Assembly: GCF_947496875.1 (NCBI RefSeq)
Contig: NZ_CANMEH010000002.1
Location: 248,001-312,000, forward strand
Reading direction: 5' to 3'
Origin: an uncultured Paracoccus sp.
GTDB lineage: Bacteria > Pseudomonadota > Alphaproteobacteria > Rhodobacterales > Rhodobacteraceae
DNA: 64,000 nucleotides
Shown: positions 48,926 through 58,419 of the stretch, piece by piece
Numbering within the stretch: position 1 is the first letter of the stretch
Layout of the letters: the number at the start of each line of letters is the position of its first letter
Translations under genes and position numbers: made by a program
Notes under the pieces: generated by a model
Told to the model about the DNA's origin: nothing
Databases searched by the model: none
Seen by the model: only the letters and a program-made list of their open reading frames with translations

Positions 48926-50419
48926 ATGACCGAGCTTCGCGTGCTCGCACCACGCAGCGCCCCGTTGGGCGACGACACCGAGGGCGCCGCCGTGCCGTTT
49001 TCCATCGAGGCGGAGCAGCAGTTGCTGGGCGCCCTGCTGACCAACAACGACGTGTTCGACTCCGTCACCCGGATCATCAAGCCGGCGCACTTCTTCGATC
49101 CGGTTCACCGCCGCATCTTCGAGTTGTGCGCCGAGCGGATCACCAAGAACGCGCTGGCCAGCCCGGTCACGATCAAGGCCTTCATGGAACATGACGCCGG
49201 GCTCAAGGACCTGGGCGGGCCGGCCTATCTGGCCCGACTGGCCGGCGCGGCGGTGTCGTCCTATGCGGCGCGAAACTATGCCGGCATGATCCGGGAATTC
49301 GCGTTGCGGCGCGAGCTGATCGTGCTGGGCAACGACATTGCCGCCCGGGCGGCGACCGTCGCGATCGACGACGACGCGGAGGAACAGATCAAGACGGCCG
49401 AGCAGACCCTGTACAAGCTGGGCGAACAGGGCGTCGCCGAGCGCGGGTTCCAGTCGTTCCTGCAGGCCGTGACCGGCGCGCTGAATGCCGCCAACGCGGC
49501 CTACGCGCGGGACGGCAAGCTGTCGGGCGTGTCCACCGGCCTGACCGATCTCGACGCCAAGATGGGTGGGCTGAACAAGTCCGACCTGATCATCCTGGCC
49601 GGCCGCCCGTCGATGGGAAAGACCTCGCTGGCCACCAACATCGCCTTCAACATCGCCCGCACTCACCGGATGGGCGAACTGCCGGACGGCACCCACGGCA
49701 CCGTCGATGGCGGGGTCGTCGGTTTCTTCTCGCTGGAAATGTCGGCCGAACAGCTTGCCGCCCGGATCCTGTCCGAAGCATCCGAGGTGCCCAGCGAACT
49801 GATCCGGCGCGGCGACATGAGCGAGGAAGAGTTCCGCCGCTTTGTCCAGGCCGCGAACGACCTGCAGAACTGCCCGCTCTACATCGACGACACCCCCGCA
49901 CTGCCCATCAACCAGCTGGCGGCGCGCGCCCGCAAGCTGAAACGGACCCGCGGGCTTGACGTTCTTATCGTGGACTATCTTCAGCTGCTGCGGGCGGCAT
50001 CCGCCAAGGACAGCCGCGTCAACGAGGTGTCCGAGATCACCCAGGGTCTCAAGGCAATCGCCAAGGAACTGAACATCCCGGTGATCGCCCTGTCGCAGCT
50101 GTCGCGTCAGGTGGAGAACCGCGAGGACAAGCGCCCGCAGCTGAGCGATCTGCGCGAATCCGGGTCGATCGAACAGGACGCCGACATCGTCATGTTCGTG
50201 TTCCGCGAGGAATACTACAAGGAGCGGGAAAAGCCCGCTGACCACGAACTGGACAAGATGGCCCAGTGGCAGCAAACCATGGAACAGGTGCATGGCAAGG
50301 CCGAGGTCATCATCGGCAAGCAGCGTCACGGGCCGATTGGCACGGTCGAGCTGAGCTTCGAGGGGCGATTCACCCGGTTCGGCAATCTGGAAAAGCACCA
50401 CGTGGCGCAATGGGGGTGA
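48926..50419 (+). CDS. dnaB: Replicative DNA helicase DnaB
   Basis: The hexameric helicase that unwinds DNA at the fork. The 497-residue protein has the N-terminal primase-interacting domain (about 25-130, starting PFSIEAEQQLLGALL), the RecA-like domain with Walker A GRPSMGKT (226-233), Walker B VLIVDYLQLL and the arginine-finger region SDLRESGSIEQDAD. No intein is present, although this gene is a frequent intein site. The ATG at 48926 follows GGGACT. Confidence 0.97.
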   Translation: MTELRVLAPRSAPLGDDTEGAAVPFSIEAEQQLLGALLTNNDVFDSVTRIIKPAHFFDPVHRRIFELCAERITKNALASPVTIKAFMEHDAGLKDLGGPAYLARLAGAAVSSYAARNYAGMIREFALRRELIVLGNDIAARAATVAIDDDAEEQIKTAEQTLYKLGEQGVAERGFQSFLQAVTGALNAANAAYARDGKLSGVSTGLTDLDAKMGGLNKSDLIILAGRPSMGKTSLATNIAFNIARTHRMGELPDGTHGTVDGGVVGFFSLEMSAEQLAARILSEASEVPSELIRRGDMSEEEFRRFVQAANDLQNCPLYIDDTPALPINQLAARARKLKRTRGLDVLIVDYLQLLRAASAKDSRVNEVSEITQGLKAIAKELNIPVIALSQLSRQVENREDKRPQLSDLRESGSIEQDADIVMFVFREEYYKEREKPADHELDKMAQWQQTMEQVHGKAEVIIGKQRHGPIGTVELSFEGRFTRFGNLEKHHVAQWG

Positions 50420-50534
50420 ACCCGCCCGTGCCGTTGATGTCCGACCGGCAGCCGCTCGCACGCGGGCTCGCCGACAGGGCAGTCCGCCCGTCGCAGCCCG
50501 GGGCCCGCGCCCTAGCCGCCATGGGAGGCGCCGC

Positions 50535-51719
50535 TTGGCCGGGCTGACGGCGGCGCGGACGCCGCCGCACATCCTGACGCTGATCCTGCTGTCCGGCATG
50601 GGCGCGCTGACGATGAACGTGTTCCTGCCGTCCGTTCCCGGCATGGCCCGTGATTTCGGGGTTGATTATGCGCTGATGCAACTGTCGGTGACGGCCTATC
50701 TGGCGGCCTCGGCGGTGGTGCAGCTGCTGGTCGGTCCGCTCAGCGACCGCTGGGGGCGGCGGCCGGTCATGCTGTGGTGCCTCGCGATCTTTCTGCTGGC
50801 CACGCTAGGAACGCTGCTCGCCCAGACCGCCACCCTCTTCCTGGTGTTCCGGATGATCCAGGCTGCGGTGGCGGCCGGGATGGTGCTGTCCCGGGCCATC
50901 GTCCGCGACATGGTTGCCGGCGACGCGGCGGCCAGCCGGATCGGCTATGTCACGATGGGCATGTCGGTGGTGCCGATGATCGCGCCCGTGCTCGGCGGGG
51001 TCATCGACGAGGCGCTGGGGTGGCGTGCCACCTTCGTCCTCATGGGGGTCGCCGGCCTGGCGATGATGGCCCTGGTCTGGGTCGACATGGGCGAGACCGC
51101 CACCGGCAGCGGGCTGAGCATGCGCCAGCAGATCGCCAGCTATCCGGTTCTGGCGCGCTCGGCGCGGTTCTGGGGTTATGCACTGGCCGCGACGACATCC
51201 TCGGGTGCGTTCTTCGCCTATGTGGGCGGGGCGCCGTTCGTTGGCGACCAGGTGTTCAACCTGCGCCCGTCCGAGGTCGGCTACTGGTTCGCCGCCCCGT
51301 CGATCGGCTACATGCTGGGGAATTTCGCCTCCGGGCGGTGGTCGATGAAGTTCGGCATGAACCCCATGATCCTGACCGGCTGCATCATCTGCGTCGTGGC
51401 CCTGTCGATCTCGCTGATCGCGGACCTGTCCGGGCTGCACCACCCGCTGGCCTTTTTCGGTGCCGTTGCGGTAATGGGACTGGGAAACGGTCTGGTGCTG
51501 CCCAACGCCAACGCCGGGATGATGAGCGCGCATCCCGAGCTTGCCGGTACCGCCAGCGGCCTTGGGGGCGCGCTCGCGGTCGCGGGTGGCGCCGGTCTGG
51601 CCGGGCTGGCAGGCGCGTTTTTGGTGCCCGGCGCCGGGGCGACGCCGCTGCTGGTGATCATGGTTGCCTCGGCCTTGGGATCTCTGCTTTCCATCCTGAC
51701 GGTGATGCGGTTGCGTTAA
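50535..51719 (+). CDS. Bcr/CflA-type MFS drug exporter
   Basis: A proton-driven multidrug exporter of the DHA1 subfamily in the inner membrane. The 394-residue protein has about 12 helices, the motif A loop GPLSDRWGRRPVM between helices 2 and 3, and motif C in helix 5 (PVLGGVIDEALGWR). The Bcr/CflA type is shown by LPSVPGMARDF near the start. The start is a TTG at 50535 with GGGAGG six bases upstream; no in-frame ATG lies before residue 20. Substrates cannot be predicted. It follows dnaB after 115 bp. Confidence 0.88.
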   Translation: MAGLTAARTPPHILTLILLSGMGALTMNVFLPSVPGMARDFGVDYALMQLSVTAYLAASAVVQLLVGPLSDRWGRRPVMLWCLAIFLLATLGTLLAQTATLFLVFRMIQAAVAAGMVLSRAIVRDMVAGDAAASRIGYVTMGMSVVPMIAPVLGGVIDEALGWRATFVLMGVAGLAMMALVWVDMGETATGSGLSMRQQIASYPVLARSARFWGYALAATTSSGAFFAYVGGAPFVGDQVFNLRPSEVGYWFAAPSIGYMLGNFASGRWSMKFGMNPMILTGCIICVVALSISLIADLSGLHHPLAFFGAVAVMGLGNGLVLPNANAGMMSAHPELAGTASGLGGALAVAGGAGLAGLAGAFLVPGAGATPLLVIMVASALGSLLSILTVMRLR

Positions 51720-51951
51720 GGACATTTTAACCCGGTGCAGGGATGCTGCATCGCATGCGCCCGCAACCCACATGGAAGCCGACGTCCCACCTGAACCCGC
51801 CATATCCCGCCGGAGGGTTGCTCCACCACGGGCATCCGTGCGGCCGGATCCGGTCTGGTGCACTCAGCCGTGAAGGACGCCGCCGGTGACCTTACCCCGC
51901 TGATCGGGTAGTCTGCGGGCAATCATAACGAAAAACACGCATGAGGCAGTG

Positions 51952-52437
51952 ATGATCCGCAACATTTCGCGCCTGACCGCGCTGGTCATGCTGACCGCGC
52001 TGGCGGCCTGCGGCGGGGGCAAGTCCACCGACCGCATGTACCTGACCGCGCCACGCGCCGGCGCCGCAGACCTGCACCCGAACGAGACGCCCGAACTCCG
52101 CCGGCTGATCCGCAAGTACTCGGCCCGCTACGGCGTGCCGGAGGCCTTGGTCCACCGGGTGGTGATCCGCGAAAGCCGGCACCGCCCCGACGCCCGCAAC
52201 GGACCCTATTACGGGCTGATGCAGATGCTGCCGGCCACCGCGCGGGGGATGGGCTATTCGGGCTCACCCGCCGGTCTTCTGGACCCGGAAATGAACCTGA
52301 CCTATGGCGTCAAGTACCTGCGCGGCGCCTATCTGGTGGCGGGCGGCGATTTCGACGATGCCGTGAAATGGTATTCGCGCGGCTATTACTACGAGGCCAA
52401 GCGCAAGGGCCTGCTGGAGGAAACCGGCCTGCGCTGA
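51952..52437 (+). CDS. Lytic transglycosylase lipoprotein (SLT domain)
   Basis: Cleaves peptidoglycan glycan strands. The 161-residue precursor has a lipoprotein signal with lipobox LAAC (Cys20), a short linker and a compact SLT domain with catalytic Glu74 in VIRESRHRPDA, followed by GLMQMLPATARGMGY and a YGVKYLRGAYLVAGG segment. The ATG at 51952 is preferred over a GTG one codon earlier, with GAGG just upstream. The preceding 232-bp gap holds nothing else I can identify. It converges on the MoxR ATPase gene. Confidence 0.9.
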   Translation: MIRNISRLTALVMLTALAACGGGKSTDRMYLTAPRAGAADLHPNETPELRRLIRKYSARYGVPEALVHRVVIRESRHRPDARNGPYYGLMQMLPATARGMGYSGSPAGLLDPEMNLTYGVKYLRGAYLVAGGDFDDAVKWYSRGYYYEAKRKGLLEETGLR

Positions 52438-52497
52438 GCGCCGGCCCAGATGTACGACGCCTGCGCGGCCCAGTTCCCTCCACCGCGTCCGGCTGGG

Positions 52498-53340
52498 TTA
52501 TCGTGCCTGGCGCCGCGCCATGAAGGCGAGCCGTTCGAACAGCGCCACGTCCTGTTCGTTCTTGACCAGCGCCCCGTGCAGCTTGGGCAGCATCTCGCCG
52601 GCCGGCCGTTTCAGATCCTCGGGCGACAGGTCCTCGGCCAGGATCAGCTTCAGCCAGTCTAGCAATTCGCTGGTCGAGGGCTTCTTCTTCAATCCCGGGA
52701 CCTCGCGCAGTTCCAGGAACTGGGTCAGCGCCGTGTCCAGAAGCCGTCCCTTGAGGCCGGGATAGTGCACCTCGACGATCCGCTTCAGCGTTTCGGCGTC
52801 CGGAAAGCGGATGTAGTGAAAGAAGCAGCGGCGCAGGAACGCGTCCGGCAGTTCCTTCTCGTTGTTCGAGGTGATGATCACGACCGGACGATGCAGGGCC
52901 CGGATCGTCTCGCCCGTCTCGTAGACGTGGAATTCCATCCGATCGAGTTCCTGCAGCAGGTCGTTCGGAAACTCGATATCCGCCTTGTCGATCTCGTCGA
53001 TCAGCAGCACCGTCTTGCCCGGTGCCTCGAAGGCCTGCCACAGCTTGCCCTTGCGAATGTAGTTGGCGACGTCATGAACGCGTTCGTCGCCCAACTGGCT
53101 GTCGCGCAGCCGGCTGACCGCGTCGTATTCGTACAACCCCTGCTGCGCCCGGGTCGTCGACTTGACGTGCCATTCCACCATCGGCAGGGACAGGCTGTCG
53201 GCCACCTGCCGGGCCAGTTCGGTCTTGCCGGTGCCCGGTTCGCCCTTGACCAGCAGCGGCCGTTCGAGCGTCACCGCCGCGTTCACCGCAATCGCCAGAT
53301 CAGGCGGTGCTACGTAGCTGTCGGTGGACCGGAACTGCAT
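52498..53340 (-). CDS. MoxR family AAA+ ATPase
   Basis: MoxR proteins act as chaperones that insert cofactors or metals into partner enzymes, usually with a von Willebrand A protein. The 280-residue protein has Walker A GEPGTGKT (33-40), Walker B VLLIDEIDKAD (about 110-120), sensor-1 Asn in VVIITSNNEKELPDAFLRR and a C-terminal lid. The usual VWA (CoxE-like) partner gene is not next to it. The ATG at 53340 starts the conserved MQFRSTDSYV segment. It is divergent from dksA across 160 bp. Confidence 0.92.
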   Translation of the reverse strand: MQFRSTDSYVAPPDLAIAVNAAVTLERPLLVKGEPGTGKTELARQVADSLSLPMVEWHVKSTTRAQQGLYEYDAVSRLRDSQLGDERVHDVANYIRKGKLWQAFEAPGKTVLLIDEIDKADIEFPNDLLQELDRMEFHVYETGETIRALHRPVVIITSNNEKELPDAFLRRCFFHYIRFPDAETLKRIVEVHYPGLKGRLLDTALTQFLELREVPGLKKKPSTSELLDWLKLILAEDLSPEDLKRPAGEMLPKLHGALVKNEQDVALFERLAFMARRQAR

Positions 53341-53500
53341 GGGGGATCCTTTCGCATGGCCGCGCGGACCCTACTGCCGGTGCAGGCGACCTGCAAGTTT
53401 GTGACCGGCCGATCCGAACGCAACCCTTTCCAACCCGCGCCTCATGTCTTATTGGGGCGCGACCTGCTGCGGGTGCGACGTCCCGCCAGGCGGAGGAGCC

Positions 53501-53923
53501 ATGAAGCGCCAGACTTTCCTGCCCGACGACTATCGTCCCGCCGAGGGCGAGCCCTTCATGAATGAGAGGCAGCTTGAATATTTCCGTCGCAAGCTGACCA
53601 CCTGGAAACAGGAGTTGCAGGACCAGTCGGCCGAGACTCTCGAGGTGCTGCAGGACAGCGCCCGCAACGTGCCCGACATCGCCGATCGCGCCTCCGAGGA
53701 AACCGACCGCGCCATCGAACTGCGGACCCGGGACCGACAGCGCAAGCTGGTCAGCAAGATCGACGCCGCCCTGCGCCGGATCGAGACAGGTGAATACGGC
53801 TATTGCGAGATGACGGGCGAGCCGATCAGCCTGCGACGGCTGGACGCCCGCCCCATCGCCACGATGACGCTGGAAGCGCAGGAACAGCATGAACGCCGCG
53901 AGCGCGTTCACCGCGAGGACTGA
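53501..53923 (+). CDS. dksA: RNA polymerase-binding transcription factor DksA
   Basis: Works with ppGpp on RNA polymerase in the stringent response. The 140-residue protein has the coiled coil with tip residues Asp59, Asp62 and Ala64 (PDIADRAS) and the C-terminal YGYCEMTGEPIS globular domain. Only Cys102 of the four zinc-finger cysteines remains; Thr105 and two further non-Cys residues replace the rest. The ATG at 53501 has GGAGGAG directly upstream; the in-frame upstream extension is rejected. Confidence 0.94.
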   Translation: MKRQTFLPDDYRPAEGEPFMNERQLEYFRRKLTTWKQELQDQSAETLEVLQDSARNVPDIADRASEETDRAIELRTRDRQRKLVSKIDAALRRIETGEYGYCEMTGEPISLRRLDARPIATMTLEAQEQHERRERVHRED

Positions 53924-53935
53924 GGTTCGGCTGGC

Positions 53936-55081
53936 GTGACGCTGCAGGGCCGCCCCGTCACGGTCGTCGGGGCAGGCATCGCGGGCCTGACCACAGCGTT
54001 GGCGCTGGCGCAGCGCGGCGCCGATGTCACCGTACATGAACGCGCGGGTGCGTTCCGCGAGGTGGGCGCCGGCATCCAGATCAGCCCCAACGCCGGACGC
54101 GTCCTGACTGCGCTGGGGCTGGACCGGGAGTTCACCTCCATTTCGGCCCCCTTGTCCGGCGTTCAGCTGCGCAACGGCAGCGATGGGGCAGAGGTGGCCC
54201 GGCTGGACTACGCACGCCACCGCCCTGACGCCCAATTCCGCAGCGTGCACCGCGCCCGGCTGGTTGACCTGCTGGAACACGCCGCCCGCACGGCCGGCGT
54301 GTCCGTTCACCTGGGAACCGAGATCGACAACCTGCCGACGGTGCCGCTGCTGATCGGGGCCGACGGGCTGCATTCCCGCGTCCGGACGGCGCTGAACGGA
54401 CCGCAGCGCGCGTTTTTTACCGGGCATGTGGCGTGGCGGGCGCTGATCCCGCTGGAACCGGACGCCGCGCATCGAGCCCAGGTGTTCATGGCACCCGGGC
54501 GTCATCTGGTCAGCTATCCGCTAGCGCACGGCTTACGCAACATCGTTGCCGTGGAAGAGCGGGCGGACTGGACGGCCGAGGACTGGGTCCAGACCGACGA
54601 TCCCGACAACCTGCGGCGGGCGTTCCGCGGCTTCGGCGGACCCGTCCCAGGCTGGCTGGCGCGGGTCGAACAATGCGGGCTTTGGGGACTGTTCCGCCAT
54701 CAGGTCGCCGAGACCTGGCAGGACGGCGCGCGCGTGATCCTGGGCGACGCCGCGCATCCGACGCTACCCTTTCTCGCCCAGGGCGCCTGCATGGCGATCG
54801 AGGATGCCTGGGTGCTGGCCGCCTGTCTGGCCGCCGGTCCGGATCAATCCGCGGCGCTGGTCCGGTACCAGGCGCTGCGGCGTCCGCGCGCCGCCAGGAT
54901 CGTTGCCGCCGCAAACGACAATGCCCGCAACTATCATCTGGGCGGGGCGAGACGCGGCGTCGCCCACACGGCGCTGCGGCTCGCGTCGGCCGCCGCGCCG
55001 CGGCTGCTGTTCGATCGTTACGCCTGGGTGTTCGACCACGATCCCACCGCGATCAGCTCCGCGAGGATCGCTGACGGCTGA
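53936..55081 (+). CDS. FAD-dependent aromatic-ring monooxygenase (salicylate hydroxylase-like)
   Basis: A class A flavoprotein hydroxylase using NAD(P)H and oxygen; substrate unknown. The 381-residue protein has the FAD-binding GAGIAG (12-17), the middle DG motif (LIGADGLHSRVR, near residue 143) and the GD motif ILGDAAHPTLP (Asp271). The GAGIQISPNAGRVL segment near residue 45 is typical of salicylate/6-hydroxynicotinate type enzymes. The start is GTG at 53936, 12 bp after dksA, so it may be cotranscribed. It converges on glmM. Confidence 0.9.
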   Translation: MTLQGRPVTVVGAGIAGLTTALALAQRGADVTVHERAGAFREVGAGIQISPNAGRVLTALGLDREFTSISAPLSGVQLRNGSDGAEVARLDYARHRPDAQFRSVHRARLVDLLEHAARTAGVSVHLGTEIDNLPTVPLLIGADGLHSRVRTALNGPQRAFFTGHVAWRALIPLEPDAAHRAQVFMAPGRHLVSYPLAHGLRNIVAVEERADWTAEDWVQTDDPDNLRRAFRGFGGPVPGWLARVEQCGLWGLFRHQVAETWQDGARVILGDAAHPTLPFLAQGACMAIEDAWVLAACLAAGPDQSAALVRYQALRRPRAARIVAAANDNARNYHLGGARRGVAHTALRLASAAAPRLLFDRYAWVFDHDPTAISSARIADG

Positions 55082-55110
55082 CGCCCAGCGGCGACTGGCT
55101 GGCCTCGCCG

Positions 55111-56454
55111 TCAGGCGGCCCGCTCGACCGCCGCGACGATCCCGTCCACGACCTCGTGCAGTGTCGTCTCGTCCTCGGCCTCGGCCATGACCCGGATCAG
55201 CGGCTCGGTTCCCGACTTGCGGATGAGTACGCGGCCGTTGCCGGCCAGCCGGGCCTCGGCGGCCGCGATCTCGGCCCGCACCGCGTCGGCGGACAGGGGA
55301 TCGGCGCCTGCGGCATAGCGCACGTTCTTCAGCAGCTGCGGCACCGGTGCGAACTGGCTCACCAAGGCGCTGGCCGGCTGTCCGGTATCCGCCATCGCCG
55401 CGAGGAACTGCAGCCCCGCGATCAGCCCATCGCCGGTGGTGGCGTAATCGGTCATGACGATGTGGCCCGACTGTTCGCCACCCAGGTTGAACCCGCTGCC
55501 CCGCATCCGTTCGACGACGTAGCGGTCGCCAACGGCGGTGCGTTCCAGCCGCAGCCCGCGGTCCTGCAGATAGCGTTCGAGCCCCAGATTGGACATCACG
55601 GTGGCAACCAGCGCGCCGCCGCGCAGCTTGCCCGCAGCAGCCCAGCGGCCAGCCAGCAGGGCCATGATCTGGTCCCCGTCGGCCACGGCGCCCGTTTCGT
55701 CGACGATCATCACGCGGTCGGCATCACCATCAAGGCTGATCCCCAGATGGGCCCCGTTGGCGCGCACCGCGGCGACACAGGCGGCCGTGTGAGTCGATCC
55801 GACCCCGTCATTGATGTTGAACCCGTCCGGCTTGACCCCAAGCGGGATCACCTCGGCGCCCAGTTCCCACAGCACATCGGGGGCGGCCCGGTAAGCGGCG
55901 CCGTTGGCGCAGTCTATGACCACCTTCAGCCCGTCCAGCCGCTGACCCTGCGGGAACGTGGTCTTGGCGTACTCGACGTACCGGCCGCGCCCGTCGTCGA
56001 TCCGCTTGGCGCGCCCGATCTCGTTCGGCGGAACCAGCTTCGGTTCCGCTGCCGCCAACGCCTCGATCGCCATTTCTGCCTCGTCAGACAGCTTGAAGCC
56101 GTCGGGGCCAAAGAACTTGATCCCGTTATCCTCGGCCGGGTTGTGGCTGGCGGAGATCATGATGCCGACGTCGGCCCGCATCGACCGGGTCAGGAACCCG
56201 ACCGCCGGGGTGGGCACCGGCCCCAGCAGCAGGACGTTCATGCCGGTCGAGGTCAGCCCCGCGGTCAGGGCATTTTCCAGCATGTATCCCGACAACCGGG
56301 TGTCCTTGCCGATCACCACGCGGTGACGGTTCTGATCGCCGCGCCGAAAGAACTGCCCCGCGGCCGAACCGAGGCGCAGCGCCATCTCTGCGGTCATCGG
56401 GTAGCTGTTCGCACGTCCCCGCACCCCGTCGGTTCCGAAAAGCTTTCTGGTCAT
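55111..56454 (-). CDS. glmM: Phosphoglucosamine mutase
   Basis: Interconverts glucosamine-6- and glucosamine-1-phosphate on the way to UDP-N-acetylglucosamine for peptidoglycan and LPS. The 447-residue protein shows [10 protein letters not shown] (4-13), the phosphoserine loop [11 protein letters not shown] (Ser103), the metal-binding DGDADR near residue 246 and the substrate-phosphate loop [12 protein letters not shown] near the C-terminus. Its ATG overlaps the folP stop by four bases. Confidence 0.96.
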   Translation of the reverse strand: MTRKLFGTDGVRGRANSYPMTAEMALRLGSAAGQFFRRGDQNRHRVVIGKDTRLSGYMLENALTAGLTSTGMNVLLLGPVPTPAVGFLTRSMRADVGIMISASHNPAEDNGIKFFGPDGFKLSDEAEMAIEALAAAEPKLVPPNEIGRAKRIDDGRGRYVEYAKTTFPQGQRLDGLKVVIDCANGAAYRAAPDVLWELGAEVIPLGVKPDGFNINDGVGSTHTAACVAAVRANGAHLGISLDGDADRVMIVDETGAVADGDQIMALLAGRWAAAGKLRGGALVATVMSNLGLERYLQDRGLRLERTAVGDRYVVERMRGSGFNLGGEQSGHIVMTDYATTGDGLIAGLQFLAAMADTGQPASALVSQFAPVPQLLKNVRYAAGADPLSADAVRAEIAAAEARLAGNGRVLIRKSGTEPLIRVMAEAEDETTLHEVVDGIVAAVERAA

Positions 56455-57440
56455 TGCTCTGCCTCGTTCACGGCCTGCCACAGGCGCAGGCCCTGCTTGA
56501 TGCCCGCCACGTCATGGACACGGTGGATCTGCACCCCCTGCGCGACGGCCGCAAGTGTCAGTGCCAGGGTGCCGGGATCACGCTGGTCCGCGGGCTCGGT
56601 TCCGCCGATGGTGCCGATGAACCGCTTGCGCGACACCCCCAGCAGCACCGGACAGCCCAGGCCATGATAGACCCCGATCCGCCGCAGGATGGCGAGGTTG
56701 TGGGCCTGCGTCTTGCCGAAACCGATGCCCGGATCGATGATGATCCGATCCCGCCGGATGCCCGCCGCCACGGCGCGGTCGATCCGGTCGGCCAGCGCGT
56801 CGTAGACGTCCAGCACGACATCGTCATAGCGAGGATTGTCCTGCATGGTCTGAGGCAGACCCTGCGCGTGCATCAGGCAGACCATGGCGTCCGTTCCGGC
56901 CAGTTCCGGTCCCATTCCCGGGTCGAAATCCAGCCCCGAGACATCGTTGACGAGCCCGGCACCGGCCTGCAGCGCCGCCCCTGCCACCACGGACTTGCGC
57001 GTATCGACGCTGATCCGGGCACCCGCCAGCGCCGCGATCACCGGGACGATCCTTGCGATCTCCTTTTCGGCGGGCACCTCGACGGCGCCCGGACGGGTGG
57101 ACTCGCCGCCGATATCCAGCAGGTCGGCACCTGCCGCCACAAGGGCCCGGCCATGGGCGACGGCCGCAGCAGTGCTGTCGTGACGCCCGCCATCCGAGAA
57201 ACTGTCCGGGGTGACGTTCACGACCCCCATCAACCGCGGCCTGTCGAGGTCGAGATCCAGGCAGGGTGGCCGCGCGGCGGTCAGGCGGGCCAGCACGTCG
57301 TCAGGCGGGCTGTCGACGATCTCCGGCGGCTCACCCCGACGCAGGCGTTCCAGGCGGCTGAAGCGCACCCACCCCCCGGCAAGCGGCCAGCGACCCGCTT
57401 CGGGGTCGGGGATGGGTCGATAATAGCTGTGCCGGGTCAT
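56451..57440 (-). CDS. folP: Dihydropteroate synthase with N-terminal extension
   Basis: Joins p-aminobenzoate to dihydropterin pyrophosphate in folate synthesis; target of sulphonamides. The catalytic barrel starts near residue 69 with [14 protein letters not shown] (72-85) and [11 protein letters not shown] (109-119), and the C-terminal VSRKRFIG and HDV motifs are present. The first 65 or so residues ([20 protein letters not shown] onward) are not part of the usual fold. The ATG at 57440 begins that extension and the region is well conserved in composition with coding DNA. It is coupled to glmM and lies 53 bp after folB. Confidence 0.95.
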   Translation of the reverse strand: MTRHSYYRPIPDPEAGRWPLAGGWVRFSRLERLRRGEPPEIVDSPPDDVLARLTAARPPCLDLDLDRPRLMGVVNVTPDSFSDGGRHDSTAAAVAHGRALVAAGADLLDIGGESTRPGAVEVPAEKEIARIVPVIAALAGARISVDTRKSVVAGAALQAGAGLVNDVSGLDFDPGMGPELAGTDAMVCLMHAQGLPQTMQDNPRYDDVVLDVYDALADRIDRAVAAGIRRDRIIIDPGIGFGKTQAHNLAILRRIGVYHGLGCPVLLGVSRKRFIGTIGGTEPADQRDPGTLALTLAAVAQGVQIHRVHDVAGIKQGLRLWQAVNEAEQ

Positions 57441-57493
57441 TGGTTCCCCAGGTCTCCGAGCAGCGTTCGATTGGTAGTGCGCATAATTACGCG

Positions 57494-58312
57494 TCAGCCC
57501 GAGAGGATGCGCACCGGAACGCCGGGATCTGCCGGCAGGTCCGGGGCAGGCGCGCTTTCGGACTGGATCACGTCGAGCCGCCGCGCCCCCATCCGACGTG
57601 CCAGCCACAGCGCCAAGGCAACAGGCTGGGCGGGCACCCCCGGAAGATCCGCCGCCATCCGCGCCGGCGCCCAGACGACCGGATGATGCGCGGTCGCCGC
57701 CCATTCCAGTTCGGTCAGGCTGTCGGCGACCGTTACCTCGAGTCGTGCGGCCAGCGCCCAGGCCGCCTGATCCAACGCCAGCAGCGCGATGCGGCGGGCA
57801 TTTCCCCCCTCTGGCAGCGGCAATCCGGGTGTATCCGGCACAACGATCTCGGCGTCGGGGGGCAGCGGCCGGTCGGACAGGCGTAGCACGACCACCGGCG
57901 CGGCCGGCGCGGTGCGGGTGGGAACCTCTCCCCGACGTCGCGCGATGGTGATGCCCAGCGCGCCCGGAACGCGATCCAGCTTCTCGATCGTCACCTCGAT
58001 CCGCGCTGCACGAGGATTGGCCAGCACTTCGGCCGCGATCCGTTCTGCCAGCGTTTCCAGCAGATCATAGCGTCGCTCGGCCATCGCATTGTCGATCGCG
58101 CGGGTCAGCACGTCATAGCTGAGGATCCGGTCCACCTGGTCGTCGCTGCCGGTGGGCGGATCGTCGTCATCGCCGTGACCACGGTCCGGCCGGACCAGAT
58201 CCACGATCAGGCTGAACCGCAACCGCTGGACCACGCCGCGCTCGGACTGGAACGCGCCGATCTCGACCTCGACAAGGTGATCGCGCAGATGGATGCGGTC
58301 GGGCTGGTCCAT
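57494..58312 (-). CDS. folB: Dihydroneopterin aldolase with large C-terminal extension
   Basis: Produces 6-hydroxymethyl-dihydropterin for folate synthesis. The 272-residue protein has a FolB domain in residues 6-128 (IHLRDHLVEVEIGAFQSERG; active-site region IEVTIEKLDRVPGALG with Lys111) interrupted by an acidic loop at about 43-62, then about 140 further residues with alternating hydrophobic strands and helices that I cannot assign. Usual FolB is near 120 residues. The ATG at 58312 is preferred; a TTG at 58348 is possible. folK, the next pathway gene, is absent here. Confidence 0.88.
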   Translation of the reverse strand: MDQPDRIHLRDHLVEVEIGAFQSERGVVQRLRFSLIVDLVRPDRGHGDDDDPPTGSDDQVDRILSYDVLTRAIDNAMAERRYDLLETLAERIAAEVLANPRAARIEVTIEKLDRVPGALGITIARRRGEVPTRTAPAAPVVVLRLSDRPLPPDAEIVVPDTPGLPLPEGGNARRIALLALDQAAWALAARLEVTVADSLTELEWAATAHHPVVWAPARMAADLPGVPAQPVALALWLARRMGARRLDVIQSESAPAPDLPADPGVPVRILSG

Positions 58313-58419
58313 CCGCAGGCTCTTGGTCAGAATCGCCGACGGGCGCAAGATCCGGTCGACGCAGTCAAGCCGCTGCAGAGCCTGTGTTCGGGACCGATCT
58401 GCACCGGCGACCGACTTGA

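Noticed and set aside
48620..50644. 674-codon minus-strand open frame across dnaB
   Set aside because: Antisense to dnaB and pyrE; no recognisable domain and composition typical of shadow frames.
51720..51951. 232-bp gap searched for a small RNA or gene
   Set aside because: A 33-codon frame (51772 onward) has poor codon character and no ribosome site; no terminator-like structure was seen, so nothing is reported.
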